Source: Candidatus Woesearchaeota archaeon
GTDB lineage: Archaea; Nanobdellota; Nanobdellia; Woesearchaeales; UBA525
Assembly (NCBI GenBank): GCA_003694385.1
Contig: RFKA01000099.1
Location: 1-6,356 of the forward strand
Length of the DNA: 6,356 nucleotides
Direction of reading: 5' to 3'
The notes beneath the pieces are model-generated. The model worked only from the letters and a program-made list of their open reading frames with translations. It made no database searches and had not been told where the DNA came from. This document shows, one piece after another, positions 1 through 5,933 of this stretch; the stretch's first letter is position 1, and each line of letters opens with the position of its first letter. The position numbers were made by a program, and so were the translations under genes.

Positions 1-2003
1 CCGAGGGCGACCGAGTAGAGCGTGTGCTGCGCGCTCTGTGCAGCCTCGCCATAAGCTTCCGGGTTGTACAAGCGGGCCTTCACGAGCTCGAGGTAGTTGT
101 CGCAGAAGGTCCGCCAGAAGAACTGCTCAGTCTCAAAACGCGTCTTGCTGTACTCGTAGCGGTCAAAGTGGTCCGTCACATCTTTCACGACGCGCGCAAA
201 CTTGCTGAGGATCCAGCGGTCAAGCACGGCGAGCTCGCCCGTGAAACCCTCGTAGTGCTCAAGGTGCATGAGTGTGAACTTCATTGCATTCCACAGCTTT
301 GTGATGGTCTTCTGCCCTGTCTGGAGGTCTTTCTCCATGTAGGGGAGGTCGTCGCCGAGTTTCACGCCGGCCGCCCAGAAACGAAGGGCGTCGGCGGAGT
401 ACTTTTTCATGACGTCTTGAGGCGCGATGACGTTCCCCTTGCTCTTGCTCATCTTCTGCCCTTTCGGGTCGAGCACGTGGCCGCTGATTACGATGTCTTT
501 CCACGGCACGGTGCCGTGATGGAAGTACGCCTTGACGATTGTGTAGAACGCCCAAGTCCTGATGATGTCGTGCGCTTGCGGACGCATACTCATCGGGAAG
601 AGTTGCATCAGGTTTTCCTCGTGCCCCCAGCGCAAGGCTATCTGCGGCGTGAGACTGCTAATGTTCCACGTATCCATGACGTCCGTGTCAGCGTGCGCGC
701 CCGGCTTTGGCGTGCGCGTCGGGTCGACGGGGAGCGCTGCTTCATCCGCGAGAATGACTTCGCCATCATCCTTGTGCCAGACGGGGAATGGAACGCCATG
801 AAAGCGCTGGCGCGAGATACACCAGTCGAAGTTGAGGTTCTGCACCCAGTGCTCAAAACGGACGCGCATGTGCGCCGGGTACCACCGGATTGCTCGTCCT
901 GCTTCGAGCAGCTTCTCTTTATGGTCGAGAACACGAATGAACCATTGGGGAGTCTTGAGGAACTCGATTGGCGTGCCACAGCGTTCGTGGACGTTCACGG
1001 CGTGTGTGATGGGTTCTTGTTTCAGGAGGTAGCCGTGCGCGTCGAGATCAGCAATGATTTTTTTCCGCGCGTCGATGATAGAGAGTCCTTCGTAGCCTTG
1101 CGCGAGCTCGTTGAGCTTGCCGTCCTCTGTGAAGATGACGCGGAGGGGGAGCTTGTGGACGCGCCATTTCTCCACGTCCTCCTTATCGCCAAACGTACAC
1201 ACCATCATGAGGCCCGTGCCCTTATCTTTCTCTACCGCCTCGTCAAAGAGGATGGGCACGTCATAGTTGAAGAGCGGCACAGTCGCGAATTTCCCCTTGA
1301 GATCTGCGTAACGCTCGTCGTCGGGGTGAGCGAAGAGCGCGACGCAAGCAGGAATCATCTCTGGGCGCGTCGTCGCAATAACGAGCTGCCGCTTCCCGCA
1401 CGAGAACCGGACGTCATTAAACTGGCTCGTCTTGTCGATGTTCTCGAACTCTGCTTGCGCGATAGCTGTTCTGCACGAAGGGCACCACGCCACGGGCGTC
1501 TCTGCGCGGTAGATGAGTCCTTTCTTATAGAGATCGAGGAAACTCTTCTGTGCGATGCGTTGGCACTCCTTGCTGATTGTGCTGTAGGTGAGGCTGAAAT
1601 CACAGCTCATCCCGAGTCGGACCCAGTCAGCAATGAACGCCGGCCGCAGCCCGTCAACCGTCTCCTCGACAAGCTTCCGATAAGCTTCACGCTCGAAATC
1701 CCTGCTCCGCACGTTCCTCGTCTTCTCAACGAGCCTGTCCGTGGGCAAGCCATTATCGTCGACGCCGAAAGGGTAGAAGACGTTCTCGCCTTTCATGCGG
1801 TGATAGCGCGCAATGAAGTCTTGCTGGGCGTAGCTAAAGCTGTGGCCGAGGTGCATCTTACCTGAGAACGTCGGCGGTGGAGTGTCGATACTGTACACGG
1901 GGGCGTTGGCGTTGGGGTTAAACGCGTACACACCCATTTTCCGCCACGCGGCCTGCCAGCGCTCTTCAGCCTCATGGGCATCATAGCGTTTCGGGAGCTC
2001 CAT
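1..2003 (-). CDS. valS: Valyl-tRNA synthetase, archaeal type, 3' end cut by window edge
   Basis: Class I aminoacyl-tRNA synthetase that charges tRNA-Val in the cytoplasm and hydrolyses mischarged Thr-tRNA. The frame is open from ATG 2003-2001 to the left edge (667 codons). Full archaeal enzymes are roughly 850-900 residues, so the end of the anticodon-binding region is missing. Visible in order: HIGH-type motif HLGH at residues 51-54 within TPPPTFSGKMHLGH, the archaeal-style form of this block; a CPSC zinc knuckle at 174-177; the editing (CP1) domain signature ATTRPE at 210-215 and CTFGDK further on; RCGTPIEF and DWCISRQR in the catalytic core; DVMDTW ending at 446; KMSKS at 517-521; and LDRWILSK opening the anticodon-binding domain. 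The second zinc-ribbon segment (about 410-446) lacks its usual cysteines. The start fits a TATA box placed for leaderless initiation. No other family fits; ileucyl- and leucyl-tRNA synthetases differ at the HIGH and DVMDTW blocks. Confidence 0.97.
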   Translation of the reverse strand, partial: MELPKRYDAHEAEERWQAAWRKMGVYAFNPNANAPVYSIDTPPPTFSGKMHLGHSFSYAQQDFIARYHRMKGENVFYPFGVDDNGLPTDRLVEKTRNVRSRDFEREAYRKLVEETVDGLRPAFIADWVRLGMSCDFSLTYSTISKECQRIAQKSFLDLYKKGLIYRAETPVAWCPSCRTAIAQAEFENIDKTSQFNDVRFSCGKRQLVIATTRPEMIPACVALFAHPDDERYADLKGKFATVPLFNYDVPILFDEAVEKDKGTGLMMVCTFGDKEDVEKWRVHKLPLRVIFTEDGKLNELAQGYEGLSIIDARKKIIADLDAHGYLLKQEPITHAVNVHERCGTPIEFLKTPQWFIRVLDHKEKLLEAGRAIRWYPAHMRVRFEHWVQNLNFDWCISRQRFHGVPFPVWHKDDGEVILADEAALPVDPTRTPKPGAHADTDVMDTWNISSLTPQIALRWGHEENLMQLFPMSMRPQAHDIIRTWAFYTIVKAYFHHGTVPWKDIVISGHVLDPKGQKMSKSKGNVIAPQDVMKKYSADALRFWAAGVKLGDDLPYMEKDLQTGQKTITKLWNAMKFTLMHLEHYEGFTGELAVLDRWILSKFARVVKDVTDHFDRYEYSKTRFETEQFFWRTFCDNYLELVKARLYNPEAYGEAAQSAQHTLYSVAL

Positions 2004-2024
2004 GGCGAGGCGGGGCAGAAAAGC

Positions 2025-2040
2025 GTTTTTATAGTTTTAC
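2025..2040 (-). promoter_or_regulatory. Probable archaeal TATA box / promoter of valS (leaderless)
   Basis: On the minus strand the sequence reads CTATAAAAAC, with TATAAAAA at 2033-2026, preceded by an A-rich GTAAAA stretch that could serve as a TFB recognition element. The TATA centre is about 27 bases upstream of the valS ATG (2003). Archaeal transcription usually starts 25-27 bases from the TATA centre, so the mRNA should begin at or within a base or two of the ATG. No Shine-Dalgarno motif precedes the ATG, which supports a leaderless message. Confidence 0.7.
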
Positions 2041-2061
2041 GTGGACGAGGGACTCACGCGA

Positions 2062-2096
2062 CACCAGAAGAAAACACAGTCTTATCGCCACAGACT
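2062..2096 (-). terminator. Possible weak terminator after the ACT-like gene
   Basis: Starting at the last base of the ACT-like gene's TAA, the minus strand has AGTCT (2096-2092), a 9-base loop, then AGACT (2082-2078). A T-rich run GTGTTTTCTTC follows at 2077-2067. A 5-bp stem is weak, but archaeal termination depends mainly on the T-tract. This would separate the ACT-like gene from valS, which has its own TATA box just downstream. Inferred only from composition and position. Confidence 0.35.
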
Positions 2097-2740
2097 TATT
2101 GCGTGAGGCTCAGGACTGCTTCGTGAGCCGTTGGTAAATCAGCCTCCTTCAAGAAGATGCTCACGTTCGGCTCGACGGAGAAGATGAATATGATGTTCAC
2201 ATTATAGTTCGCGAGTTCGTTCGCGATGCGTGCGAGCACACCTTTAGAGTTCCACCCTTCAGCGGTGAGGCTAAGGTTGAGGAGCGCAAGACCGGGGTCG
2301 ACGCTCACGATGTTCCCCTCGGGGAAGAAGCTCTTTGCGCGGCGGAGGCTCTCCTCGTCAATCATGATGACGGTTTCATTCCTGCTCTTGAGGAGGCGGA
2401 ATATCTCGCTCTTGTAGAACTCTGCGTCGCGCATGAGCTCGCTTAAGTATTTGTAGAGATTCACGCTGTTCTTGAGGTGAAGGGCGGTGATACGCGTCTT
2501 CGTGCTCACAACGGCATCTCTGAGGGCTTTGCGGACCCTATTGTACTCTTCCTGCACCCCTTTGTCTGTGTGGTAGCGGCGGATGGCACTGATGATCGAG
2601 TCGAGGCTTCCCTGAATAGCATATTGCTTCTTGATGTACGCTGCAAAGCCTGAAACATTAATGATTCCACGGGAGAGGTCACGCCTTGCGCTCGGGTCCT
2701 CGTCGATGAGACGCCAGACTTGCTTCGTGATACTGGTCAT
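2096..2740 (-). CDS. Uncharacterised archaeal protein with C-terminal ACT-like domain
   Basis: A 214-residue soluble protein with no signal peptide or membrane segment. Residues 1 to about 60 form a helical, HTH-like region (KQVWRLIDEDPSARRDLSRG, then a GSLDSIISAIRRY segment). Residues about 60-140 are rich in charged helices and may be a linker or dimerisation region. Residues about 143-212 resemble an ACT domain of the aspartokinase type: a first strand around LALLNLSLTAEG, a KGVLARIANELANYNVNI helix-strand segment, then SVEPNVSIFLKEADLPTAHE and a final helix. ACT domains commonly bind amino acids as regulatory ligands, so an amino-acid-responsive regulator is a reasonable guess; neither DNA binding nor ligand is shown. 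ATG 2740 is chosen because a TATA box lies 26 bases upstream. The gene is divergent from the cysteine-rich gene and precedes valS on the same strand, which has its own promoter. Confidence 0.85.
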   Translation of the reverse strand: MTSITKQVWRLIDEDPSARRDLSRGIINVSGFAAYIKKQYAIQGSLDSIISAIRRYHTDKGVQEEYNRVRKALRDAVVSTKTRITALHLKNSVNLYKYLSELMRDAEFYKSEIFRLLKSRNETVIMIDEESLRRAKSFFPEGNIVSVDPGLALLNLSLTAEGWNSKGVLARIANELANYNVNIIFIFSVEPNVSIFLKEADLPTAHEAVLSLTQ

Positions 2741-2760
2741 GGGCGGCAGTGTTCAGCCCG

Positions 2761-2777
2761 GCTTTAAATTCCTTGCG
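2761..2777 (-). promoter_or_regulatory. Probable TATA box of the ACT-like gene (leaderless)
   Basis: The minus strand carries AATTTAAAGC, with TTTAAA at 2768-2763, preceded by CAAGG, a possible TFB site. The centre is about 26 bases before ATG 2740, which predicts transcription starting at the ATG. The intervening bases are GC-rich and contain no Shine-Dalgarno motif, so a leaderless mRNA is likely. The match to the TATA consensus is moderate. Confidence 0.6.
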
Positions 2778-2814
2778 CAGAACTATGGCCTCCTTGAATG
2801 CAGTCCTCGACACG

Positions 2815-2828
2815 TAAGATTTATAAAA
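2815..2828 (+). promoter_or_regulatory. Probable TATA box of the cysteine-rich exported protein gene
   Basis: TTTATAAAA at 2820-2828, preceded by TAAGA, is a strong archaeal TATA candidate. Its centre at about 2825 predicts a transcript start near 2850-2852, leaving a leader of about 25 bases before ATG 2876. The in-frame ATG at 2798 lies upstream of this TATA box and so cannot be the start for this promoter. The box faces away from the ACT-like gene's TATA box, about 55 bases off, forming a compact divergent promoter region. Confidence 0.7.
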
Positions 2829-2860
2829 TCCACTGTCGTTTACACAACAGTTTAGTCGAT

Positions 2861-2865
2861 GGAGG
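2861..2865 (+). promoter_or_regulatory. Shine-Dalgarno GGAGG deciding the start at 2876
   Basis: GGAGG, complementary to the CCUCC at the 3' end of 16S rRNA, lies 10 bases before ATG 2876. Together with the TATA box this fixes the start at 2876 rather than at the upstream in-frame ATG at 2798. The next residues (MVKELK followed by a hydrophobic run) make a good signal peptide start. Confidence 0.65.
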
Positions 2866-2875
2866 CTGGGTACTC

Positions 2876-3361
2876 ATGGTTAAGGAACTCAAGACTGCGC
2901 TGGTTGTGATAGCGGCATTCGCCTTTTTCTCATTTGCGATAGCGTTCGGTATTAGTGGCGATAATCTGTCAGGTCACGCTACGAGCACGGCATTCAGAGG
3001 GAACACTCCTGATGCAGTACAAGGCTTGACGCCATGGTGCCAGCACTACGACCAGGATGGTGATGGGTACGAGCGCGTCATGTGCCGTGGCCGTGAAGCA
3101 AAAGGAGTGCTCACGGACTGCATGGACTGTGTTGGCAGTGAATGCGCCAAAGTAAACCCCAATGGCGGAGTCTGCATTAGTGGGACCACGATGATGACGT
3201 GCGCTGACGGAGAGGTCCACGTCAGGGAGTGCCCGGGTGGCTGCGTCCCCTCAGGAACAGGCGCATCTGACTACTGTAACCCCGCCCAGCCCGTCCGACC
3301 GGCACCGAGCCCCAGTAGGCAGCTCGGTTCAAATAACTTGCAGTACGGGACGGTTGTCTAG
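2876..3361 (+). CDS. Small exported cysteine-rich protein with DxDGDGY metal-binding-like motif
   Basis: A 161-residue protein I cannot assign to a named function. Residues 2-6 (VKELK) are basic and are followed by a hydrophobic segment at about 8-25, giving a signal peptide or N-terminal membrane anchor; the rest should lie outside the membrane. The exported part has ten cysteines (55, 70, 82, 85, 90, 100, 109, 119, 123, 134), an even number suited to disulfides. YDQDGDGY at 58-65 resembles calcium-loop and MopE-type repeats (DxDGDGY, then DCxD, then NPxG); here DCMD at 81-84 and NPNGG at 94-98 follow in that order, which supports a variant of that motif. The canonical calcium-loop position 12 is a cysteine, so this is not a standard EF-hand. 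The C-terminus is proline/serine-rich. It has its own promoter and Shine-Dalgarno, and is convergent with pepA. A surface or adhesin-like role is only a guess. Confidence 0.85.
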   Translation: MVKELKTALVVIAAFAFFSFAIAFGISGDNLSGHATSTAFRGNTPDAVQGLTPWCQHYDQDGDGYERVMCRGREAKGVLTDCMDCVGSECAKVNPNGGVCISGTTMMTCADGEVHVRECPGGCVPSGTGASDYCNPAQPVRPAPSPSRQLGSNNLQYGTVV

Positions 3362-3363
3362 AA

Positions 3364-3411
3364 AACACCTTTCTCCTTTTCTCTCCTCCATGCCGGCCTC
3401 TAGTAGGTGTT
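3364..3411. repeat. Short inverted repeat in the convergent spacer
   Basis: AACACCT (3364-3370) and AGGTGTT (3405-3411) are perfect 7-base inverted copies separated by 34 bases, in the spacer between the stop codons of the cysteine-rich gene and pepA. On the minus strand the second arm is followed by TTTC, so it could help end pepA transcription. The loop is long, so it may be chance. Confidence 0.3.
3368..3389 (+). terminator. Pyrimidine-rich tract, probable terminator of the cysteine-rich gene
   Basis: Seven bases after the TAG (3359-3361) comes an uninterrupted pyrimidine run with TTT and TTTT clusters (TTTCTCCTTTTCTCTCC). Archaeal RNA polymerase terminates at such U-rich tracts without needing a hairpin. 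The tract sits in the short spacer between two convergent genes, where termination is expected. Confidence 0.45.
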
Positions 3412-3417
3412 ATGCAC

Positions 3418-4905
3418 TCATGAGTCGCTGAGAAGGCGAGAGAGTATGCGCACGCCCCAGCCAGTCGCTCCTTTAGGGATGTAGGCGCGCTCACGGTCCT
3501 CCATGACAGCGGCGCCGATATCGATGTGCGCCCAATGCGCGGGTTGCTCCACGAATTCCTGAAGGAAGACCGCGCCTGCCTGCACTCCTGCAAAGAAGCT
3601 GTGGCCGAGATTCTTCACGTCGGCTATCTCGCTCTTCACGTCTTCTTTGTAGTCTTCCCAGAGCGGAAGACGCCAGGCGCGGTCACCCGTACGCTCTCCG
3701 AGCGCTACGAGTTTTTCTGCGAGTGCGTCGTTTGGGCTGCACACTGCAGCGGCGAGCGGACCGAGGGCGACCATGGCGGCACCCGTAAGCGTCGCTAAGT
3801 CAATGAGCGTATCTGGCTTGCGCGTACTCGCATAGCTGAGGCAGTCAGCGAGGACGATGCGGCCCTCGGCATCAGTATTCGCAACTTCAATCGTCTTGCC
3901 ATTACTTGCCCGCACAATGTCACCTGCGCGGTAGGCTTTACCATCAATCATGTTCTCGACGGCACCAATGATGACGGTAACGTGCTGCTTGAGGCCGAGC
4001 GTCGCGACGGCGTCAAGCATGCCGAGGAGTGCGGCAGCGCCACCCATGTCGTCCTTCATGTTCTCGAGCATCTTCTGTTTGAGGTTGTAGCCGCCACTGT
4101 CATAGCAGACGCCCTTGCCACAAAAAACGGTGTGGCGCTTTGCCCCTCGCTTCTTGTACTCAAGGATGAGCATGCGGGGCGGGACTGCGCTGCCCTTGCC
4201 GACCGCGAGAATGGCGTGCATGCGCCGCTTCTCAAGCTCTTTCGCGTCAAAGACGGTGAACGAGAGCTTGTGTTTCGTCGCGATCCGTCTCGCTTCTCGC
4301 TCAAGGTCTGCCGGCGTCATGTCACACGCGGGCGTGTTCACGAGGTCGCGGGCGAGGAGCGTCCCCTCGACGATGGCGAGCGTTTCATCAATGGCTTTTT
4401 GCGCAGCACGCCCCTCGCGCCGCTCCTCAACGAGCACCAAGAGGTGCGTCAAATCCTTTAGGTCTTCAAGACCTTGCGTCTTATAGCGTACGAAACGGTA
4501 GCTCGCGAGCTGCGCGCCTTCGACGAGCGCACTGATGATGGCTGGCTTCGCCACGCGTGGAAGCGCAGGAGGAATGAGCAAGAGGCTCTTGGCTTTCTGC
4601 CGCGCAGTCTTTGCTGCAATGCCTGCTGCGCGGCGAAGCGTCTCCACTGTTGCTCGCCGACGCTCGCCGAGCCCGACGAGGAGAAGCCAGCGAATTGGTC
4701 CTTCAATGCGGAGGAGCTCGGCCTGCCCTGTCTTCCCCAGAAACTCTTTCTGAGCCTTCAGTTTCGCGAGCTGACCACCCATTGCTCGGTCGAAGCGCTT
4801 GAACGTGCGCGTCTCGTGGTCTTCATAGGTGAAGACTGCTACTGCTTCCTGCGAGAGGCTCTCGAGTTTCTCCTGGCACACGCTTGTCTTGAGTGCTCGT
4901 CGCAT
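3418..4905 (-). CDS. pepA: Leucyl aminopeptidase, peptidase family M17
   Basis: Cytoplasmic di-metal (Zn/Mn) aminopeptidase that removes N-terminal residues from peptides; M17 enzymes usually form hexamers. 495 residues from ATG 4905, close to the family norm of about 480-500. Residues 1 to about 160 are the variable N-terminal domain and about 165-495 the catalytic domain. All expected active-site residues are present: K264 and D269 in GKGVCYDSGG, K276, D286 in MKDDMGGAAA, and the family signature NTDAEGR at 343-349 with D345, E347 and the catalytic R349. GDRAWRLPL and GATGWGV near the C-terminus also match. The frame extends to a GTG at 4914 abutting the trxB stop, but ATG 4905 is preferred because GGTGA precedes it by 5 bases. 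It is co-directional with trxB with a 9-base gap and no room for a promoter, so it is very likely cotranscribed. Confidence 0.97.
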   Translation of the reverse strand: MRRALKTSVCQEKLESLSQEAVAVFTYEDHETRTFKRFDRAMGGQLAKLKAQKEFLGKTGQAELLRIEGPIRWLLLVGLGERRRATVETLRRAAGIAAKTARQKAKSLLLIPPALPRVAKPAIISALVEGAQLASYRFVRYKTQGLEDLKDLTHLLVLVEERREGRAAQKAIDETLAIVEGTLLARDLVNTPACDMTPADLEREARRIATKHKLSFTVFDAKELEKRRMHAILAVGKGSAVPPRMLILEYKKRGAKRHTVFCGKGVCYDSGGYNLKQKMLENMKDDMGGAAALLGMLDAVATLGLKQHVTVIIGAVENMIDGKAYRAGDIVRASNGKTIEVANTDAEGRIVLADCLSYASTRKPDTLIDLATLTGAAMVALGPLAAAVCSPNDALAEKLVALGERTGDRAWRLPLWEDYKEDVKSEIADVKNLGHSFFAGVQAGAVFLQEFVEQPAHWAHIDIGAAVMEDRERAYIPKGATGWGVRILSRLLSDS

Positions 4906-4910
4906 CAACG

Positions 4911-4915
4911 TCACC
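4911..4915 (-). promoter_or_regulatory. Shine-Dalgarno GGTGA of pepA, overlapping the trxB stop
   Basis: GGTGA starts on the last base of the trxB TAG and ends 5 bases before ATG 4905. Exactly the same motif and spacing precede the trxB ATG, so the two genes appear to use the same start architecture. This argues against the GTG at 4914, which would lie inside the motif itself. Confidence 0.65.
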
Positions 4916-5859
4916 TAGTACCCAAAGCGCGCTTCTCTGCCGTGCTCTTTTCGTTGAAGGTAGTCGTACGCGCTGAACGCTGCGATGCACCCTTCTGCCG
5001 CGCCGGTGATCGCCTGTTTGAATTTCCTGTTCCCAACGTCGCCCGCGGCGTACACACCCTCAACGTTCGTCCGGCTCTCCGCATCAATAATGATCTCGCC
5101 CCGTTCATTCCGCTCGACACCGAGGGGCTTTGCGAGTTCACTCTGTACGTCGGCGCCAATTTCCACGAAGAAGCCTTGCACGGCGAGTTCGTCACTGCCC
5201 TTGAACGGCTTTGTGAGCTTTATTTTTTCAACGCTGTTCTCGCCAAGAACTTCGACGACTTTCGTCTCATAGAGGATGTCTACTTTCTCGTTCTGCTCAA
5301 GCCGCTCCCTGTTGAGTGGCTCGGCACGCATATGGTCCTTGCGAACGATAACATAAACGTGGCTCGCGTGTTGTGCGAGGAGGTTCGCTGCTTGCGCAGC
5401 ACTGTCGCCACCCCCAACGATGGCGACGTCTTTCCCTTTGAAGAACGCCGCGTCGCACGTTGCGCAATAGCTCACTCCTTTCCCCGCGAGCCGTTCTTCG
5501 CCGGGGACACCAAGGTGGCGGTGCTTTGTGCCCGTAGCAATAAGTATGGTCTTGGCGGTATAGCGCTCTTTTTCCGTCTTGACCGAGAATGTGCCATCAT
5601 CGTTTTTCGTGACTGTCTCGACCCATTCTTCTTTGATGGGTATGCTGAGGCTCTCGACGTGTTCCTTGAATCTCATCATGAGGTCGAAGCCGGGGATGCT
5701 CGGAAAGCCAGGGTAGTTCTCGACATTGTGGCTGTCATTCAAGAGCCCACCAACGACCTTGCCAATAACGAGCGTCTTCATCCCGAAGCGCTTGGCGTAG
5801 ATAGCAGCAGACATGCCCGCGCTGCCCGCCCCGATAATAATGATATCGTAAACATCCAT
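4915..5859 (-). CDS. trxB: Thioredoxin reductase (FAD/NAD(P)H dependent, low-molecular-weight type)
   Basis: Flavoprotein disulfide reductase that passes electrons from NAD(P)H through FAD and a redox disulfide to thioredoxin in the cytoplasm. 314 residues from ATG 5859, typical of the family (about 300-320). FAD-binding GAGSAG at 10-15 (more often GAGPAG); VENYPGF nearby; ATG at the end of the first FAD segment; redox motif CATC with C132 and C135 followed by D136; nucleotide-binding GGGDSA at 149-154; second FAD motif GD at 273-274 in YAAGDVGNRKFKQAITGAAEG. The usual HRRxxxR that contacts the NADPH phosphate reads VRKDHMR (172-178), keeping basic residues but losing the histidine. The frame runs upstream to GTG 5868 and TTG 5880, but ATG 5859 with GGTGA 5 bases before it fits best. 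First gene of a trxB-pepA pair, with a TATA box at 5897-5890. Confidence 0.97.
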   Translation of the reverse strand: MDVYDIIIIGAGSAGMSAAIYAKRFGMKTLVIGKVVGGLLNDSHNVENYPGFPSIPGFDLMMRFKEHVESLSIPIKEEWVETVTKNDDGTFSVKTEKERYTAKTILIATGTKHRHLGVPGEERLAGKGVSYCATCDAAFFKGKDVAIVGGGDSAAQAANLLAQHASHVYVIVRKDHMRAEPLNRERLEQNEKVDILYETKVVEVLGENSVEKIKLTKPFKGSDELAVQGFFVEIGADVQSELAKPLGVERNERGEIIIDAESRTNVEGVYAAGDVGNRKFKQAITGAAEGCIAAFSAYDYLQRKEHGREARFGY

Positions 5860-5864
5860 AGTGC

Positions 5865-5869
5865 TCACC
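5865..5869 (-). promoter_or_regulatory. Shine-Dalgarno GGTGA of trxB
   Basis: GGTGA ends 5 bases before ATG 5859, the same arrangement as at pepA. The GTG inside it (5868-5866) is an alternative in-frame start and sits where the TATA box predicts transcription to begin, so a leaderless GTG start adding three residues cannot be excluded. Confidence 0.55.
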
Positions 5870-5889
5870 AAAAAGGGCAAGCAGAGGGC

Positions 5890-5905
5890 TTTTTATAAGC
5901 ATTGT
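5890..5905 (-). promoter_or_regulatory. Probable TATA box of the trxB-pepA operon
   Basis: The minus strand reads GCTTATAAAAAG, with TATAAAAA at 5897-5890. The centre, about 5893.5, predicts a transcript start near 5867-5870, giving a very short leader of about 8-11 bases that just contains the GGTGA motif. It lies in the 74-base gap between the membrane winged-helix gene and trxB, so trxB need not depend on read-through. Confidence 0.65.
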
Positions 5906-5921
5906 GCTCGCAAGGCAGGAG

Positions 5922-5933
5922 AAACAAACGTGT
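5922..5933 (-). terminator. T-rich stretch after the winged-helix gene
   Basis: Directly after the TGA (5936-5934) the minus strand reads AACACGTTTGTTTC, with two short T runs. It could contribute to termination before the trxB promoter, but it is short and there is no hairpin. Confidence 0.25.

Noticed and set aside
24..1865. 613-codon open frame on the plus strand
   Set aside because: It lies exactly opposite valS, whose frame has all synthetase motifs. The plus-strand product has no recognisable domain and an odd composition (many His, Arg, Val, Glu), as expected for a shadow in GC-rich DNA.
2798..2875. N-terminal extension of the cysteine-rich protein from ATG 2798
   Set aside because: This start is upstream of the TATA box at 2820-2828 and would put 26 residues before the signal peptide. 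ATG 2876 has a Shine-Dalgarno.
3050..3090. Classical EF-hand or dockerin in the cysteine-rich protein
   Set aside because: DxDxDG is present, but position 12 of the loop is cysteine rather than Asp or Glu and there is no second loop, so a MopE-like variant is preferred.
3982..4461. 159-codon plus-strand open frame opposite pepA
   Set aside because: Shadow of the pepA catalytic domain in the antisense frame; no supporting signal.
5860..5880. trxB starts at TTG 5880 or GTG 5868
   Set aside because: Thioredoxin reductases usually begin just before the first FAD strand, as MDVYDIIIIG does from ATG 5859, and GGTGA fits that ATG. GTG 5868 is not fully excluded.
4474..5898. 474-codon open frame on the plus strand
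   Set aside because: It is antisense to trxB and the 5' part of pepA, both with complete active-site motifs. It spans two real genes and has no promoter or recognisable motif.
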